DNA from: Natronospira elongata
Lineage (GTDB): Bacteria > Pseudomonadota > Gammaproteobacteria > Natronospirales > Natronospiraceae
Assembly (NCBI RefSeq): GCF_034931365.1
Contig: NZ_JAYGII010000002.1
Span: 124,001-188,000 of the forward strand
Direction: 5' to 3'
DNA length: 64,000 nt
This document shows, piece after piece, positions 43,859 to 51,414 of this stretch (positions within the stretch are counted from its first letter, which is position 1; each line of letters opens with the position of its first letter). The notes beneath the pieces were generated by a model. That model ran no database searches. It was not told where the DNA came from and saw nothing but the letters and a program-made list of their open reading frames with translations. Made by a program: the position numbers and the translations under genes.

Positions 43859-44623
43859 TCAGCTTACCGTCCAACCGCCGTCCACGGTGATGGTCTGTCC
43901 CGTGATATTACGTGCTGCGGGACCGATCAGAAAATGGCAGATGCCCGCCAGCTCCTCGAAACTGATGAAAACGCCCTTGGGCATGGGCTTGAGCATGATT
44001 TCATCCACGACCTGCGATTTGGGGATGCCGTGGCTGCGGGCCTGGGATTCGATCTGCTGCTCCACCAGCGGTGTCTTCACATAGGTCGGGCAGATGGTGT
44101 TGATGGTGATGTCGGATTTCGCCGTCTCCAGTGCCACCACTTTCGACAGCCCAAGCAGACCATGCTTGGCGGCAACATAGGCGCTCTTGTAAGGACTGGC
44201 GACCAGTGAATGGATGGAGCCGATATTGATGATCCGCCCGAAATTTCGAGCCTCCATGCCGGGCAGAACCGCCCGCGTGACTCGCGCCGCGCCCACCAGC
44301 ATGATCTGGATGAGTTGATCCCATTTGCTCATGGGGAAGTCCGCCAGTGCCGCCACATGCTGCAGACCGGCGTTGTTGATCAACACCTCCACCGGATCGG
44401 AGAGCTGGTCCAGGGCGGCGTTGACCGATTCATCACTGGCAACATCCATGGCCAGGGCCTCGGCCTTGCCGCCGGCATCCCGGATTGCCCGGGCAGTGGC
44501 TTCCGCGGCTTCCAGTGACAGGTCGCTGACCGTAATTTGGTCGCCCCTGGCGGCCAGGTCATGGGCGATGCCTGCGCCGATACCACTGCCCGCGCCCGTG
44601 ATCAGTACATGTCGCTGAGCCAT
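43859..44623 (-). CDS. D-3-hydroxybutyrate dehydrogenase
   Basis: Short-chain dehydrogenase, 254 aa, oxidising D-3-hydroxybutyrate to acetoacetate with NAD. Features: TGAGSGIG cofactor motif, NNAGLQHVA, catalytic Ser in GSIHSLVASPYKSAYVAAKHG with the Tyr and Lys of YxxxK, TPLVEQQI and C-terminal TGQTITVDGGWT, all characteristic of this dehydrogenase. AAGGAG lies before the ATG. It is divergent from the oligomer hydrolase gene, with the motif-bearing region between them, and leads into the response regulator gene. Confidence 0.92.
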   Translation of the reverse strand: MAQRHVLITGAGSGIGAGIAHDLAARGDQITVSDLSLEAAEATARAIRDAGGKAEALAMDVASDESVNAALDQLSDPVEVLINNAGLQHVAALADFPMSKWDQLIQIMLVGAARVTRAVLPGMEARNFGRIINIGSIHSLVASPYKSAYVAAKHGLLGLSKVVALETAKSDITINTICPTYVKTPLVEQQIESQARSHGIPKSQVVDEIMLKPMPKGVFISFEELAGICHFLIGPAARNITGQTITVDGGWTVS

Positions 44624-44682
44624 TGCTCTATGCTCCTTGTTGGCTGTATGAAAACGCTAGCACGTTCGGGCGATGACCGAAC

Positions 44683-44727
44683 CTGTACCAAGGTCCAAGT
44701 CGGGCCGGGGTTTTAGGGCGTTAAGCT
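44683..44727 (+). promoter_or_regulatory. Predicted activator site and promoter of the oligomer hydrolase gene
   Basis: CTGTACCAAGGTCCAAGT (44683-44700), 21 nt, then TAAGCT (44722-44727). It matches the site before the TonB receptor gene at 16 of 18 positions with identical spacing. Expected start of transcription near 44734, giving a 31-nt leader. It lies between the divergent dehydrogenase and hydrolase genes. Confidence 0.6.
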
Positions 44728-44764
44728 GTGCTGTATGGACTGATCACGACTGGGAGCGAATCTG

Positions 44765-46588
44765 ATGACAGAGAGAACTGGCAGTAACAGTCTGGCAAGG
44801 CCCTGGCTGCTGTCCCTGGCTGTGTTGACTTGTCTGCCGCTTCTGCTGGCCTCATTGCTGGGCTGTGAACGGGAGCGGCCGGAGGAGTCGATGGGGCCGT
44901 CCTATCAGGCGCTGGGGGAGCTCAAGGTCACGCCTTACGAGGACCTGGTCTCGGCCGGTCTGGGCTGGCGCGGTCTCCAGTCCCGGGCCCCTGTTCCGGC
45001 CGAGCCTGAACAGGCCTCGCTTGAGGCCCGGCGTCGCCTCGCCATGCACGCCAACTGGACCTCGATCGTCGATGTGCAGGGCCCGGCACCCTTCGCCGAT
45101 GACCCCCTGCCGCAGCTTGCCGGCGTGGAGTTTCATCAGTTCCTTCGTCTGGACGGCCATCGTCAGCCGGCACGCGTTCTGATGCAGTTGCCGGATTCAT
45201 TCAATGCCGATACCCCCTGCCTGGTCGTGGCTCCGGCCTCCGGTTCCCGCGGGGTTTATGGTGCCATCGGCTTTGCGGGGCCATGGGCTCTATCGCGAGG
45301 CTGCGCCCTGGTCATGACTGACAAGGGGGCTGGTTCAGATCATTTCGATCTGGCCGCGGGCAAGGGCATCACCCTGGACGCCCAGGTTGCCGCACCCGGC
45401 GAGGAGCCGCTCGGCTTTGAGCCCGATAGCACGACGTCCAAGCCACTTGTGGCCATGCAGCATGCTCATTCCGGAGACCATCCCGAGGCCGATTGGGGTC
45501 AGTTCACCCTGGCCGCCATTGATCAGGCTCTGGTCTGGCTGGAGGAGGCCACCCCGGAGCATGAGGTGGATAGGGGGCAGGTGCGTGTTCTGGCCGCCGG
45601 GTTGTCCAATGCCGGCGGGGCGGTGCTGCGGGCCGCGGAAGAGGATGAGGCCGGTTGGATTGATGCGGTGCTGGCCGTGGCGCCCAACATCACTGTTGAG
45701 GGAGCGCCGCCACTTTACGATTACGCCACCCTGGCGGCCCTCTATCAGCCCTGTCTGTTGGCCGACCAGGATGCCCTGTCGGCGATGAGCCTGGCACAGC
45801 CGGGGCAGGCAGTGACAGGGCGCCAGGCCTGTGAGGCCCTGGCGGAGGCCGGTTGGCTGGAGCAGCCGGATCCGGCCGAGGCGGCCACTATCCTGCGGGA
45901 TGCGGGTTTCACCGAGCAGGCCCTGAGTCAGTCGGCGATCAATGCCGCGTTTGGCCTCTTTCGCTCGGTCGCCGCCACCTATGCCTCCGCTTATCTCGCC
46001 CGCGGTGCTGGCGACATGCCCTGTGATTACCGCACGGCGTTGCTGGATGATGACCGCCGACCTCGCCTGGCCACGACGGTTGAACGCAATCTTTGGTGGT
46101 CATTGAGCCCCGGTATCGCCCCGGACGGGATGATCGAATTGCTGGACGGGGAAGGGCAGGATCCCATCGTCGGACTGGGGTGCTTGCGAGAACTGTGGAC
46201 CGGCGATGATGAGGAAGCGACCGGACTGCGGGCGGCGGTGGCGGAAACTCTGGCCAGCGCCCGCTTGCCGGATGTGCCGGTGCTGATCCTGCATGGCGAG
46301 ATGGACGGTCTGGTGCCGGCCGCCTTCAGCAGCCGCCCTTACGTGGAGGCAGCACTGGCTGCCGGTGCGGATCATCTGGTCTATCGCGAGATACCTCGGG
46401 CCCAGCATTTCGACGCCATGCTGGCCCTGCCGGGCATGCGATCACTGCACGGTCCCCTGATGCCCTACGCCCAGGCGGGCTTTGAGCGCTTGTGGCAGGT
46501 GCTGGATGGAGAGGCGGCGCTGGCGGCCCCCCTGGATCTGACGGGAGAGTATGAGGACGCGCTGCCGGAGGCGAAGCAGTGGCGGTAA
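44765..46588 (+). CDS. D-(-)-3-hydroxybutyrate oligomer hydrolase, lipoprotein
   Basis: A 607-aa 3HB-oligomer hydrolase (PF10605 family), cleaving oligomers of 3-hydroxybutyrate released from PHB into monomer. The N-terminus is a signal sequence with lipobox LLGC (Cys34) followed by Glu, consistent with an outer-membrane lipoprotein. The likely triad is Ser281 (AAGLSNAGG), Asp514 (HGEMDGLVP) and His548 (RAQHFDAML). The mature protein is about 574 aa. GGGAG precedes the ATG. Membrane anchoring and the neighbouring TonB receptor suggest periplasmic hydrolysis of imported oligomers; the alternative is surface hydrolysis. Confidence 0.88.
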   Translation: MTERTGSNSLARPWLLSLAVLTCLPLLLASLLGCERERPEESMGPSYQALGELKVTPYEDLVSAGLGWRGLQSRAPVPAEPEQASLEARRRLAMHANWTSIVDVQGPAPFADDPLPQLAGVEFHQFLRLDGHRQPARVLMQLPDSFNADTPCLVVAPASGSRGVYGAIGFAGPWALSRGCALVMTDKGAGSDHFDLAAGKGITLDAQVAAPGEEPLGFEPDSTTSKPLVAMQHAHSGDHPEADWGQFTLAAIDQALVWLEEATPEHEVDRGQVRVLAAGLSNAGGAVLRAAEEDEAGWIDAVLAVAPNITVEGAPPLYDYATLAALYQPCLLADQDALSAMSLAQPGQAVTGRQACEALAEAGWLEQPDPAEAATILRDAGFTEQALSQSAINAAFGLFRSVAATYASAYLARGAGDMPCDYRTALLDDDRRPRLATTVERNLWWSLSPGIAPDGMIELLDGEGQDPIVGLGCLRELWTGDDEEATGLRAAVAETLASARLPDVPVLILHGEMDGLVPAAFSSRPYVEAALAAGADHLVYREIPRAQHFDAMLALPGMRSLHGPLMPYAQAGFERLWQVLDGEAALAAPLDLTGEYEDALPEAKQWR

Positions 46589-46600
46589 GATTGGGATCGA

Positions 46601-46630
46601 CCCGGGCGCCGCGGGTTCGCCGCGCCCGGG
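46601..46630 (+). terminator. GC-rich hairpin after the oligomer hydrolase gene
   Basis: Inverted repeat with outer CCCGGGCG/CGCCCGGG and inner GC-rich pairing around a TTCG-containing loop. No T-run; possibly a terminator that also works for the convergent DUF559 gene. Confidence 0.55.
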
Positions 46631-46642
46631 TGCCCCGAGCGA

Positions 46643-47017
46643 TTATGAGTGATGGCCCTGAAAGGCCGGGGAGTTGGTGCGGAGAGTGACCTGACGAAAG
46701 ATCTCCACCACCACCCGGTCCAGATCTTCCAGGATCTCGCTTTCCTCGAAGCGCAGGGTCTCCAGGCCGAAGCGGCGATAGCGTTGATCTTCCTCGTTTC
46801 CCCTGTCATCAGGTTCGACGTCGATCACCACCACCATGGCAGCCTCCGGACAGTAAAAGTCCACCCGGTTGCTGCCAAGAACCTGCCGGCGACGGAACAG
46901 GACCCCCAGTTGATGATGGCGGAGCCGCTTCCACAGCCGCTTGTCGGCGTCGCCCTGCGATTGAAGGCTGGCGAACAGCCTGCGGCCGCTCTGCGTGATT
47001 TCCCCTGCAGTCATCAT
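46643..47017 (-). CDS. DUF559 (Vsr-like endonuclease fold) protein
   Basis: A 124-aa protein with the DUF559 pattern: RLWKRLRHHQLG, FRRRQVLGSNRVDFYCPEAAMVVVIDVE, then YRRFGLETLRFEESEILEDLDRVVVEIF. DUF559 proteins share the PD-(D/E)XK nuclease fold of Vsr; the usual DGxxH acidic strand reads IDVEPDD here, so whether it can cut DNA is uncertain. GGGGAG precedes the ATG at 47017. It is isolated and divergent from the DUF6164 gene. Confidence 0.75.
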   Translation of the reverse strand: MMTAGEITQSGRRLFASLQSQGDADKRLWKRLRHHQLGVLFRRRQVLGSNRVDFYCPEAAMVVVIDVEPDDRGNEEDQRYRRFGLETLRFEESEILEDLDRVVVEIFRQVTLRTNSPAFQGHHS

Positions 47018-47165
47018 TGTTTGCTCCCCGGTGCGGTTGACTGTTGCCGCCTATGATAGGAAGCGCCGAGCGAGCGCACAGCCGGTGCTTTTCGCATCGC
47101 TTTGTAGGAAAATCCCTATCCTGAATGCAAGATGTTCACCACGAACAGGCCGATGTGGAGCAATT

Positions 47166-47534
47166 ATGGGTCGACTGCTGCTGAATTTGCGGCATGTGCC
47201 GGATGACGAGGCGGATGACGTCCGCGAGATGCTGGAAGCGCATGATATCGATTATTACGAGACGCCCCCCAACCGCTGGGGCATTACCGTTGGCGGTATC
47301 TGGGTCCGGGACCGGGAACGCATGGCCGAAGCCAAGGCCTTGATGGCGGAGTATCAGGCCCGCCGCCGGGAGCAGGCCCTGGCGGAACGGGAAGAGCGGC
47401 GGCGGGCCGGCGAGCTGGATACCGTAGGCAGTTTTCTCCGTCGCCAGCCCCTGCGCGTGCTTGCGGCCATTGGGGCAACCGCCTTCATTGTCTATCTGAT
47501 GCTGTTGCCTTTCTTCTCCCTGGCCGGGGACTGA
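47166..47534 (+). CDS. DUF6164 family protein
   Basis: A 122-aa protein: an N-terminal ferredoxin-like DUF6164/DUF2007-like domain (about 1-60, LRHVPDDEADDVREMLEAHDIDYYETPPNRWGI), an arginine/glutamate-rich helix and a C-terminal transmembrane helix (about 96-116). Function unknown. The start at 47166 has GGAG 6 nt upstream and discards a longer non-coding upstream frame. It stands alone before tRNA-Leu. Confidence 0.75.
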   Translation: MGRLLLNLRHVPDDEADDVREMLEAHDIDYYETPPNRWGITVGGIWVRDRERMAEAKALMAEYQARRREQALAEREERRRAGELDTVGSFLRRQPLRVLAAIGATAFIVYLMLLPFFSLAGD

Positions 47535-47560
47535 GGCCAGGCCGCAGCGAAGGCCGGGGT

Positions 47561-47589
47561 TTCCCGAGCTATTGGCGAGCCGGTATAAT
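47561..47589 (+). promoter_or_regulatory. Promoter of tRNA-Leu
   Basis: A perfect -10 box TATAAT (47584-47589) with a weak -35 (TTCCCG) 17 nt upstream. Transcription would begin near 47596, 70 nt before the tRNA. Confidence 0.6.
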
Positions 47590-47665
47590 GGGGGGTCTTC
47601 CGGCATTGGCCCAATTTTCTCGGGGTGTGGCGTGATTTCGCCCCCTGAGCGGGCGGGCCGGCAAT

Positions 47666-47754
47666 GCGAAAGTGGCGGAACTGGTAGACGCGCTGGGTTT
47701 AGGTCCCAGTGGGGTTGACGCCCCGTGAGAGTTCGAATCTCTCCTTTCGCACCA
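47666..47754 (+). tRNA. tRNA-Leu (anticodon TAG)
   Basis: 89 nt with a long variable arm and encoded CCA. Acceptor GCGAAAG/CTTTCGC, anticodon stem CTGGG/CCCAG, loop TTTAGGT giving TAG (reads CUA). It precedes tig by 88 nt. Confidence 0.96.
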
Positions 47755-47842
47755 GATTCACCGGCGGCCCATCGCGGGTCGCCTTTGTTCCCACCGGTCG
47801 CGACCCAAGGCGGCCGGTTTCTGTTTTCTGAGGGAGTTGTCC

Positions 47843-49144
47843 ATGCAGGTTTCAGTGGAATCCGACGGCGGTCTCAAGCGCCGGATGAAGGTCCAGGTCC
47901 CGGCCGAGCGCATCGACAAGGAGGTGGATAACCGCCTTCGGTCGCTTGGCAAGAAGGCCAAGTTGCCCGGTTTTCGCCCGGGCAAGGTGCCGTTCAAGGT
48001 GATGCGCCAGCAATATGGCGAGCAGGTCCGCGCCGAGGTCGTCAATGAAGTGGTGCGGGAAACCTGGTCCGAGGCCCTTGAGAAAGAGGCCCTGCGACCG
48101 GCTGGCGGCCCGGAAATCAGCTCCCTGGACAGTGAGCCGGGCAAGGAGCTGGAGTACGAGGCGGCCTTTGAAATCTATCCCGAGATCGAGCTCAAGAGCC
48201 TGGAAGGCGAATCCATCGAACGTCCCAAGGTGGAAATCACCGATGAAGATGTGGACGCCATGCTGGAGAATCTCCAGCGTCAGCACGGCGAGTGGAAGCC
48301 GGTTGAGCGGGCGGCGGCCGATGGTGACCAGGTGCGTATCGACTTCGAGGGCAAGGTTGACGGCGAGCCCTTCGAAGGTGGTTCCGCGGAAGGCGTGGAA
48401 GTGGAACTCGGCGCCGGTCGACTGCTGGCTGATTTCGAGAAGGGCCTGAAGGGCGTCGAAGCCGGTCAGGAACTTGAGGTCAAGGTCAAGTTCCCCAAGG
48501 ACTATGGCAGCGAGGAAGTCGCTGGCAAGAAGGGGGTGTTCCAGGTCAAGGTCCATGAGGTCAAGGCCCTGGAACTGCCCGAGCTGGACGACAGCTTCTG
48601 CGAACGCTTCGGGATCACCGAGGGCGGCGTGGACAAGCTCCGGGAAGAAGTGCGCAACAACATGGACGCCGAGCTGGAGCAGACCGTGCGTGGCAATGTC
48701 CGCGAGCAGGTCCTGGAGAAGCTCCTGGCCAAGAACGAAATCGATGTGCCCACGGCCATGGTGGACCAGGAGATCCAGTCCCTGCGTCAGGACACCATGC
48801 AGCGCATGGGCGTCAGCGACCCCGACAAGGCCCCCGACATGCCCGACGAAATGTTCCGTGATCAGGCCGAGCGTCGCGTGCGGGTGGGCCTGCTGATGGG
48901 TGAGGTCATCCGCAAGCATGAGCTCAAGCCCGACGAGGCCCATATTGACAAGGTCCTGGAGCGGGTCACCGCCGGGCAGGAAAACGCCGATGAGCTGGCA
49001 CGCCAGTACAAGGCCAATCCCCAGGCCATGCAGCAGCTCCAGACCATGGCTCTGGAAGAGCAGGTGATCGAGAAGCTGATGGGAGAGCTGGAAATCAAAG
49101 AGGTTGAAAAGCCCTTCCGGGAAGTGATGAACTTCGCCCAGTAA
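47843..49144 (+). CDS. tig: Trigger factor
   Basis: Ribosome-bound chaperone and prolyl isomerase, 433 aa. The ribosome-binding loop GFRPGKVPF is seen near residue 45; the FKBP domain (about 150-245) follows with DGDQVRIDFEGKVDGEPFEGG, then the helical C-terminal domain. ATG 47843 has GGAG upstream; a TTG at 47837 is unlikely. First gene of the tig-clpP-clpX-lon cluster. Confidence 0.96.
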   Translation: MQVSVESDGGLKRRMKVQVPAERIDKEVDNRLRSLGKKAKLPGFRPGKVPFKVMRQQYGEQVRAEVVNEVVRETWSEALEKEALRPAGGPEISSLDSEPGKELEYEAAFEIYPEIELKSLEGESIERPKVEITDEDVDAMLENLQRQHGEWKPVERAAADGDQVRIDFEGKVDGEPFEGGSAEGVEVELGAGRLLADFEKGLKGVEAGQELEVKVKFPKDYGSEEVAGKKGVFQVKVHEVKALELPELDDSFCERFGITEGGVDKLREEVRNNMDAELEQTVRGNVREQVLEKLLAKNEIDVPTAMVDQEIQSLRQDTMQRMGVSDPDKAPDMPDEMFRDQAERRVRVGLLMGEVIRKHELKPDEAHIDKVLERVTAGQENADELARQYKANPQAMQQLQTMALEEQVIEKLMGELEIKEVEKPFREVMNFAQ

Positions 49145-49174
49145 GCGACGTCCAATTCAAACAGGAAGCCGATC

Positions 49175-49810
49175 ATGACTGATATCCGGAACAGTGGCGC
49201 ATTGGACACCAGTGCCCTCAATCTCGTGCCCATCGTCGTGGAACAGACCGCGCGCGGCGAGCGGAGCTACGACATTTACTCTCGACTGCTCAAGGAGCGG
49301 GTGGTCTTCGCGGTGGGGCCGGTGGAAGACTACATGGCCAACGTCATCGTGGCCCAATTGCTGTTCCTGGAGTCTGAGAATCCCGACAAGGACATCCATC
49401 TGTACATCAATTCGCCGGGTGGGCATGTGAGCGCGGGTCTGGCCATCTACGACACCATGCAGTTCATCCGGCCGGACGTCAGCACCATTTGTGTGGGACA
49501 GGCCGCGAGCATGGGTGCGATCCTGCTGGCCGGCGGCGCCAAGGGCAAGCGGCACAGCCTGCGTCACTCGCGCATGATGATCCATCAGCCCTTGGGTGGG
49601 TTCCAGGGTCAGGCGTCGGATATCGACATCCACGCCAAGGAAATCCTCAAGACCCGTGAGCGGCTGAACGAGATTCTCGCTTCGCACACCGGTCAGCCCC
49701 TGGAGCAGGTGCAGAAGGATACGGATCGGGACAATTTCATGAGCGGCGATGAGGCCGTGGATTACGGCTTGATCGACACCGTTCTGGGCCAGCGGGACCT
49801 GCCCGCCTGA
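49175..49810 (+). CDS. clpP: ATP-dependent Clp protease proteolytic subunit
   Basis: ClpP, 211 aa, the tetradecameric serine protease core. Catalytic Ser112 (GQAASMGA), His137 (MMIHQPLGG) and Asp186 (DRDNFMS), each one residue later than in unprocessed E. coli ClpP. A short N-terminal propeptide is likely. It follows tig by 30 nt, so probably co-transcribed, and supplies the partner of ClpX. Confidence 0.97.
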   Translation: MTDIRNSGALDTSALNLVPIVVEQTARGERSYDIYSRLLKERVVFAVGPVEDYMANVIVAQLLFLESENPDKDIHLYINSPGGHVSAGLAIYDTMQFIRPDVSTICVGQAASMGAILLAGGAKGKRHSLRHSRMMIHQPLGGFQGQASDIDIHAKEILKTRERLNEILASHTGQPLEQVQKDTDRDNFMSGDEAVDYGLIDTVLGQRDLPA

Positions 49811-49842
49811 TCCTGTTTTGCGGCCGGGTGTCGGCAGAGCGC

Positions 49843-49871
49843 TTGGGTGCGCTTGACGCCCGTGATATACA
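49843..49871 (+). promoter_or_regulatory. Possible sigma-70 promoter before clpX
   Basis: TTGGGT (49843-49848), 17 nt, TATACA (49866-49871), in the 164-nt gap between clpP and clpX. It would give clpX an independent transcript of about 90 nt leader. Moderate match only. Confidence 0.4.
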
Positions 49872-49974
49872 TTGAGTCAGGCCCATCGGTTTTTGCTTCC
49901 GGTGGGGCCGGACACCAGGGGGTCCGGGCCGGCAACCCGGGCGCCAAAGTCAGCGCCAGTCGAGGCGAGGAAAG

Positions 49975-51255
49975 ATGACCGACGAAAAGGGCGGCAGAAA
50001 CGAGGACGGAAAGCTCCTGTACTGCTCCTTCTGCGGCAAGAGTCAGCACGAGGTGCGCAAGCTCATTGCCGGCCCCTCCGTATTCGTCTGTGACGAATGC
50101 GTGGAACTGTGCAATGACATTATTCGCGAGGAAATGCAGGAGTCTGCGGAAACCGGGCGCAGTGAGTTGCCCACACCGCAGGAGATCAATCGTGTCCTCG
50201 ACGAATATGTGATCGGCCAGGAACGGGCCAAAAAAGTCCTGTCCGTGGCCGTTTACAATCATTACAAGCGGCTGGAATCCACCCAGCGCAAGGATGAGGT
50301 GGAGCTCTCGAAGAGCAATATTCTGCTAATCGGGCCCACCGGTTGCGGCAAGACTCTGCTTGCCGAGACCCTGGCCCGGATGCTCAACGTGCCCTTCACC
50401 ATTGCCGATGCCACCACCCTCACCGAGGCGGGGTATGTGGGCGAAGACGTTGAGAACATCATCCAGAAGCTGCTGCAGAAGTGCGACTACGAGGTGGAGA
50501 AGGCCCAGACGGGCATTGTCTACATCGACGAGATCGACAAGATCTCGCGCAAGTCCGACAACCCCTCCATCACTCGGGATGTTTCCGGGGAAGGGGTGCA
50601 GCAGGCCCTGCTCAAACTGATTGAAGGCACGGTGGCTTCGGTTCCGCCCCAGGGTGGCCGCAAGCATCCCCAGCAGGAATTCCTGCAGGTGGACACCTCC
50701 AACATCCTGTTCATTGTGGGCGGCGCCTTTGCCGGCCTCGAAAAGGTGATCCGGGATCGTTCCCACAAGAGCGGGATTGGTTTCGCCGCCGAGGTTCGCT
50801 CCAGGGACGAAACCGTCAACGTGGGCGAGGTCTTGCATGACGTCGAGCCGGAGGACCTGATCAAGTTTGGCCTGATCCCGGAGTTCGTGGGCCGGCTGCC
50901 TGTGGTGGCGACCCTGGAAGAGCTTGACGAGGAAGCCCTCATGAAGATCCTCGTGGAGCCCAAGAACTCCGTGGTCAAGCAGTATCGCAAGCTGTTTGAC
51001 ATGGAAGGCGTCGAGCTGGATTTCCGCGAGGATGCACTCCGGGCCACGGCCCGCAAGGCCATGGAGCGCAAGACCGGGGCACGCGGTCTTCGCACCATCC
51101 TCGAGGGAATTCTGCTGGACACCATGTACGATCTGCCCTCCATGGAAAATGTGGAGAAGGTCGTGGTGGATGAGGCCGTAATCAACGGCGAGGCCCGCCC
51201 CTATATCATCTATCGCTCGGAAGAGAAGGCAGCAGCCGGCTCGGGCGAGGACTGA
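49975..51255 (+). CDS. clpX: ATP-dependent Clp protease ATP-binding subunit ClpX
   Basis: ClpX, 426 aa, the hexameric unfoldase that feeds ClpP. N-terminal zinc-binding domain with four cysteines (CSFCGKS and CDECVELC), Walker A GPTGCGKTLL, Walker B YIDEIDKIS, pore loop YVGEDVENI and sensor-2 region GARGLRTI. Ribosome site GAGGAAAG. The GPF-type recognition loop for ClpP is expected in the AAA domain. Confidence 0.97.
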   Translation: MTDEKGGRNEDGKLLYCSFCGKSQHEVRKLIAGPSVFVCDECVELCNDIIREEMQESAETGRSELPTPQEINRVLDEYVIGQERAKKVLSVAVYNHYKRLESTQRKDEVELSKSNILLIGPTGCGKTLLAETLARMLNVPFTIADATTLTEAGYVGEDVENIIQKLLQKCDYEVEKAQTGIVYIDEIDKISRKSDNPSITRDVSGEGVQQALLKLIEGTVASVPPQGGRKHPQQEFLQVDTSNILFIVGGAFAGLEKVIRDRSHKSGIGFAAEVRSRDETVNVGEVLHDVEPEDLIKFGLIPEFVGRLPVVATLEELDEEALMKILVEPKNSVVKQYRKLFDMEGVELDFREDALRATARKAMERKTGARGLRTILEGILLDTMYDLPSMENVEKVVVDEAVINGEARPYIIYRSEEKAAAGSGED

Positions 51256-51260
51256 TTCGT

Positions 51261-51280
51261 CGGGGGCCTGCGGGCCCCCG
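51261..51280 (+). terminator. Hairpin after clpX
   Basis: 8-bp stem CGGGGGCC (51261-51268) with GGCCCCCG (51273-51280), followed by AAGCTTTATG. Weak or partial terminator just ahead of the lon heat-shock promoter. Confidence 0.55.
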
Positions 51281-51302
51281 AAGCTTTATGGGGGCGCCGA
51301 TG

Positions 51303-51331
51303 CTTGAAAGCCGTCGGTGTTGCCCCCACAT
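51303..51331 (+). promoter_or_regulatory. Sigma-32 heat-shock promoter of lon
   Basis: CTTGAAA (51303-51309), 14-nt spacer, CCCCACAT (51324-51331), a close match to the RpoH consensus CTTGAAA-N13/15-CCCCATnT. Transcription would begin near 51338, giving lon a leader of about 75 nt. Confidence 0.75.
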
Positions 51332-51414
51332 CCCACCCAGTAGAGACAAATGTTCGGCGGGCAGGCGGCCATTCCGGCCGGTGCTGTCCGCCGTCCCATG
51401 AGAGGTCGCATCCC

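Noticed and set aside
44624..44682. A mirrored copy of the activator promoter for the minus-strand dehydrogenase gene
   Set aside because: The motif is near-palindromic, but at the matching 21-nt distance on the minus strand I find no convincing -10 box there or before the permease gene.
46995..47165. N-terminal extension of the DUF6164 protein
   Set aside because: The extension overlaps the start of the divergent DUF559 gene and the family start with a GGAG site is at 47166.
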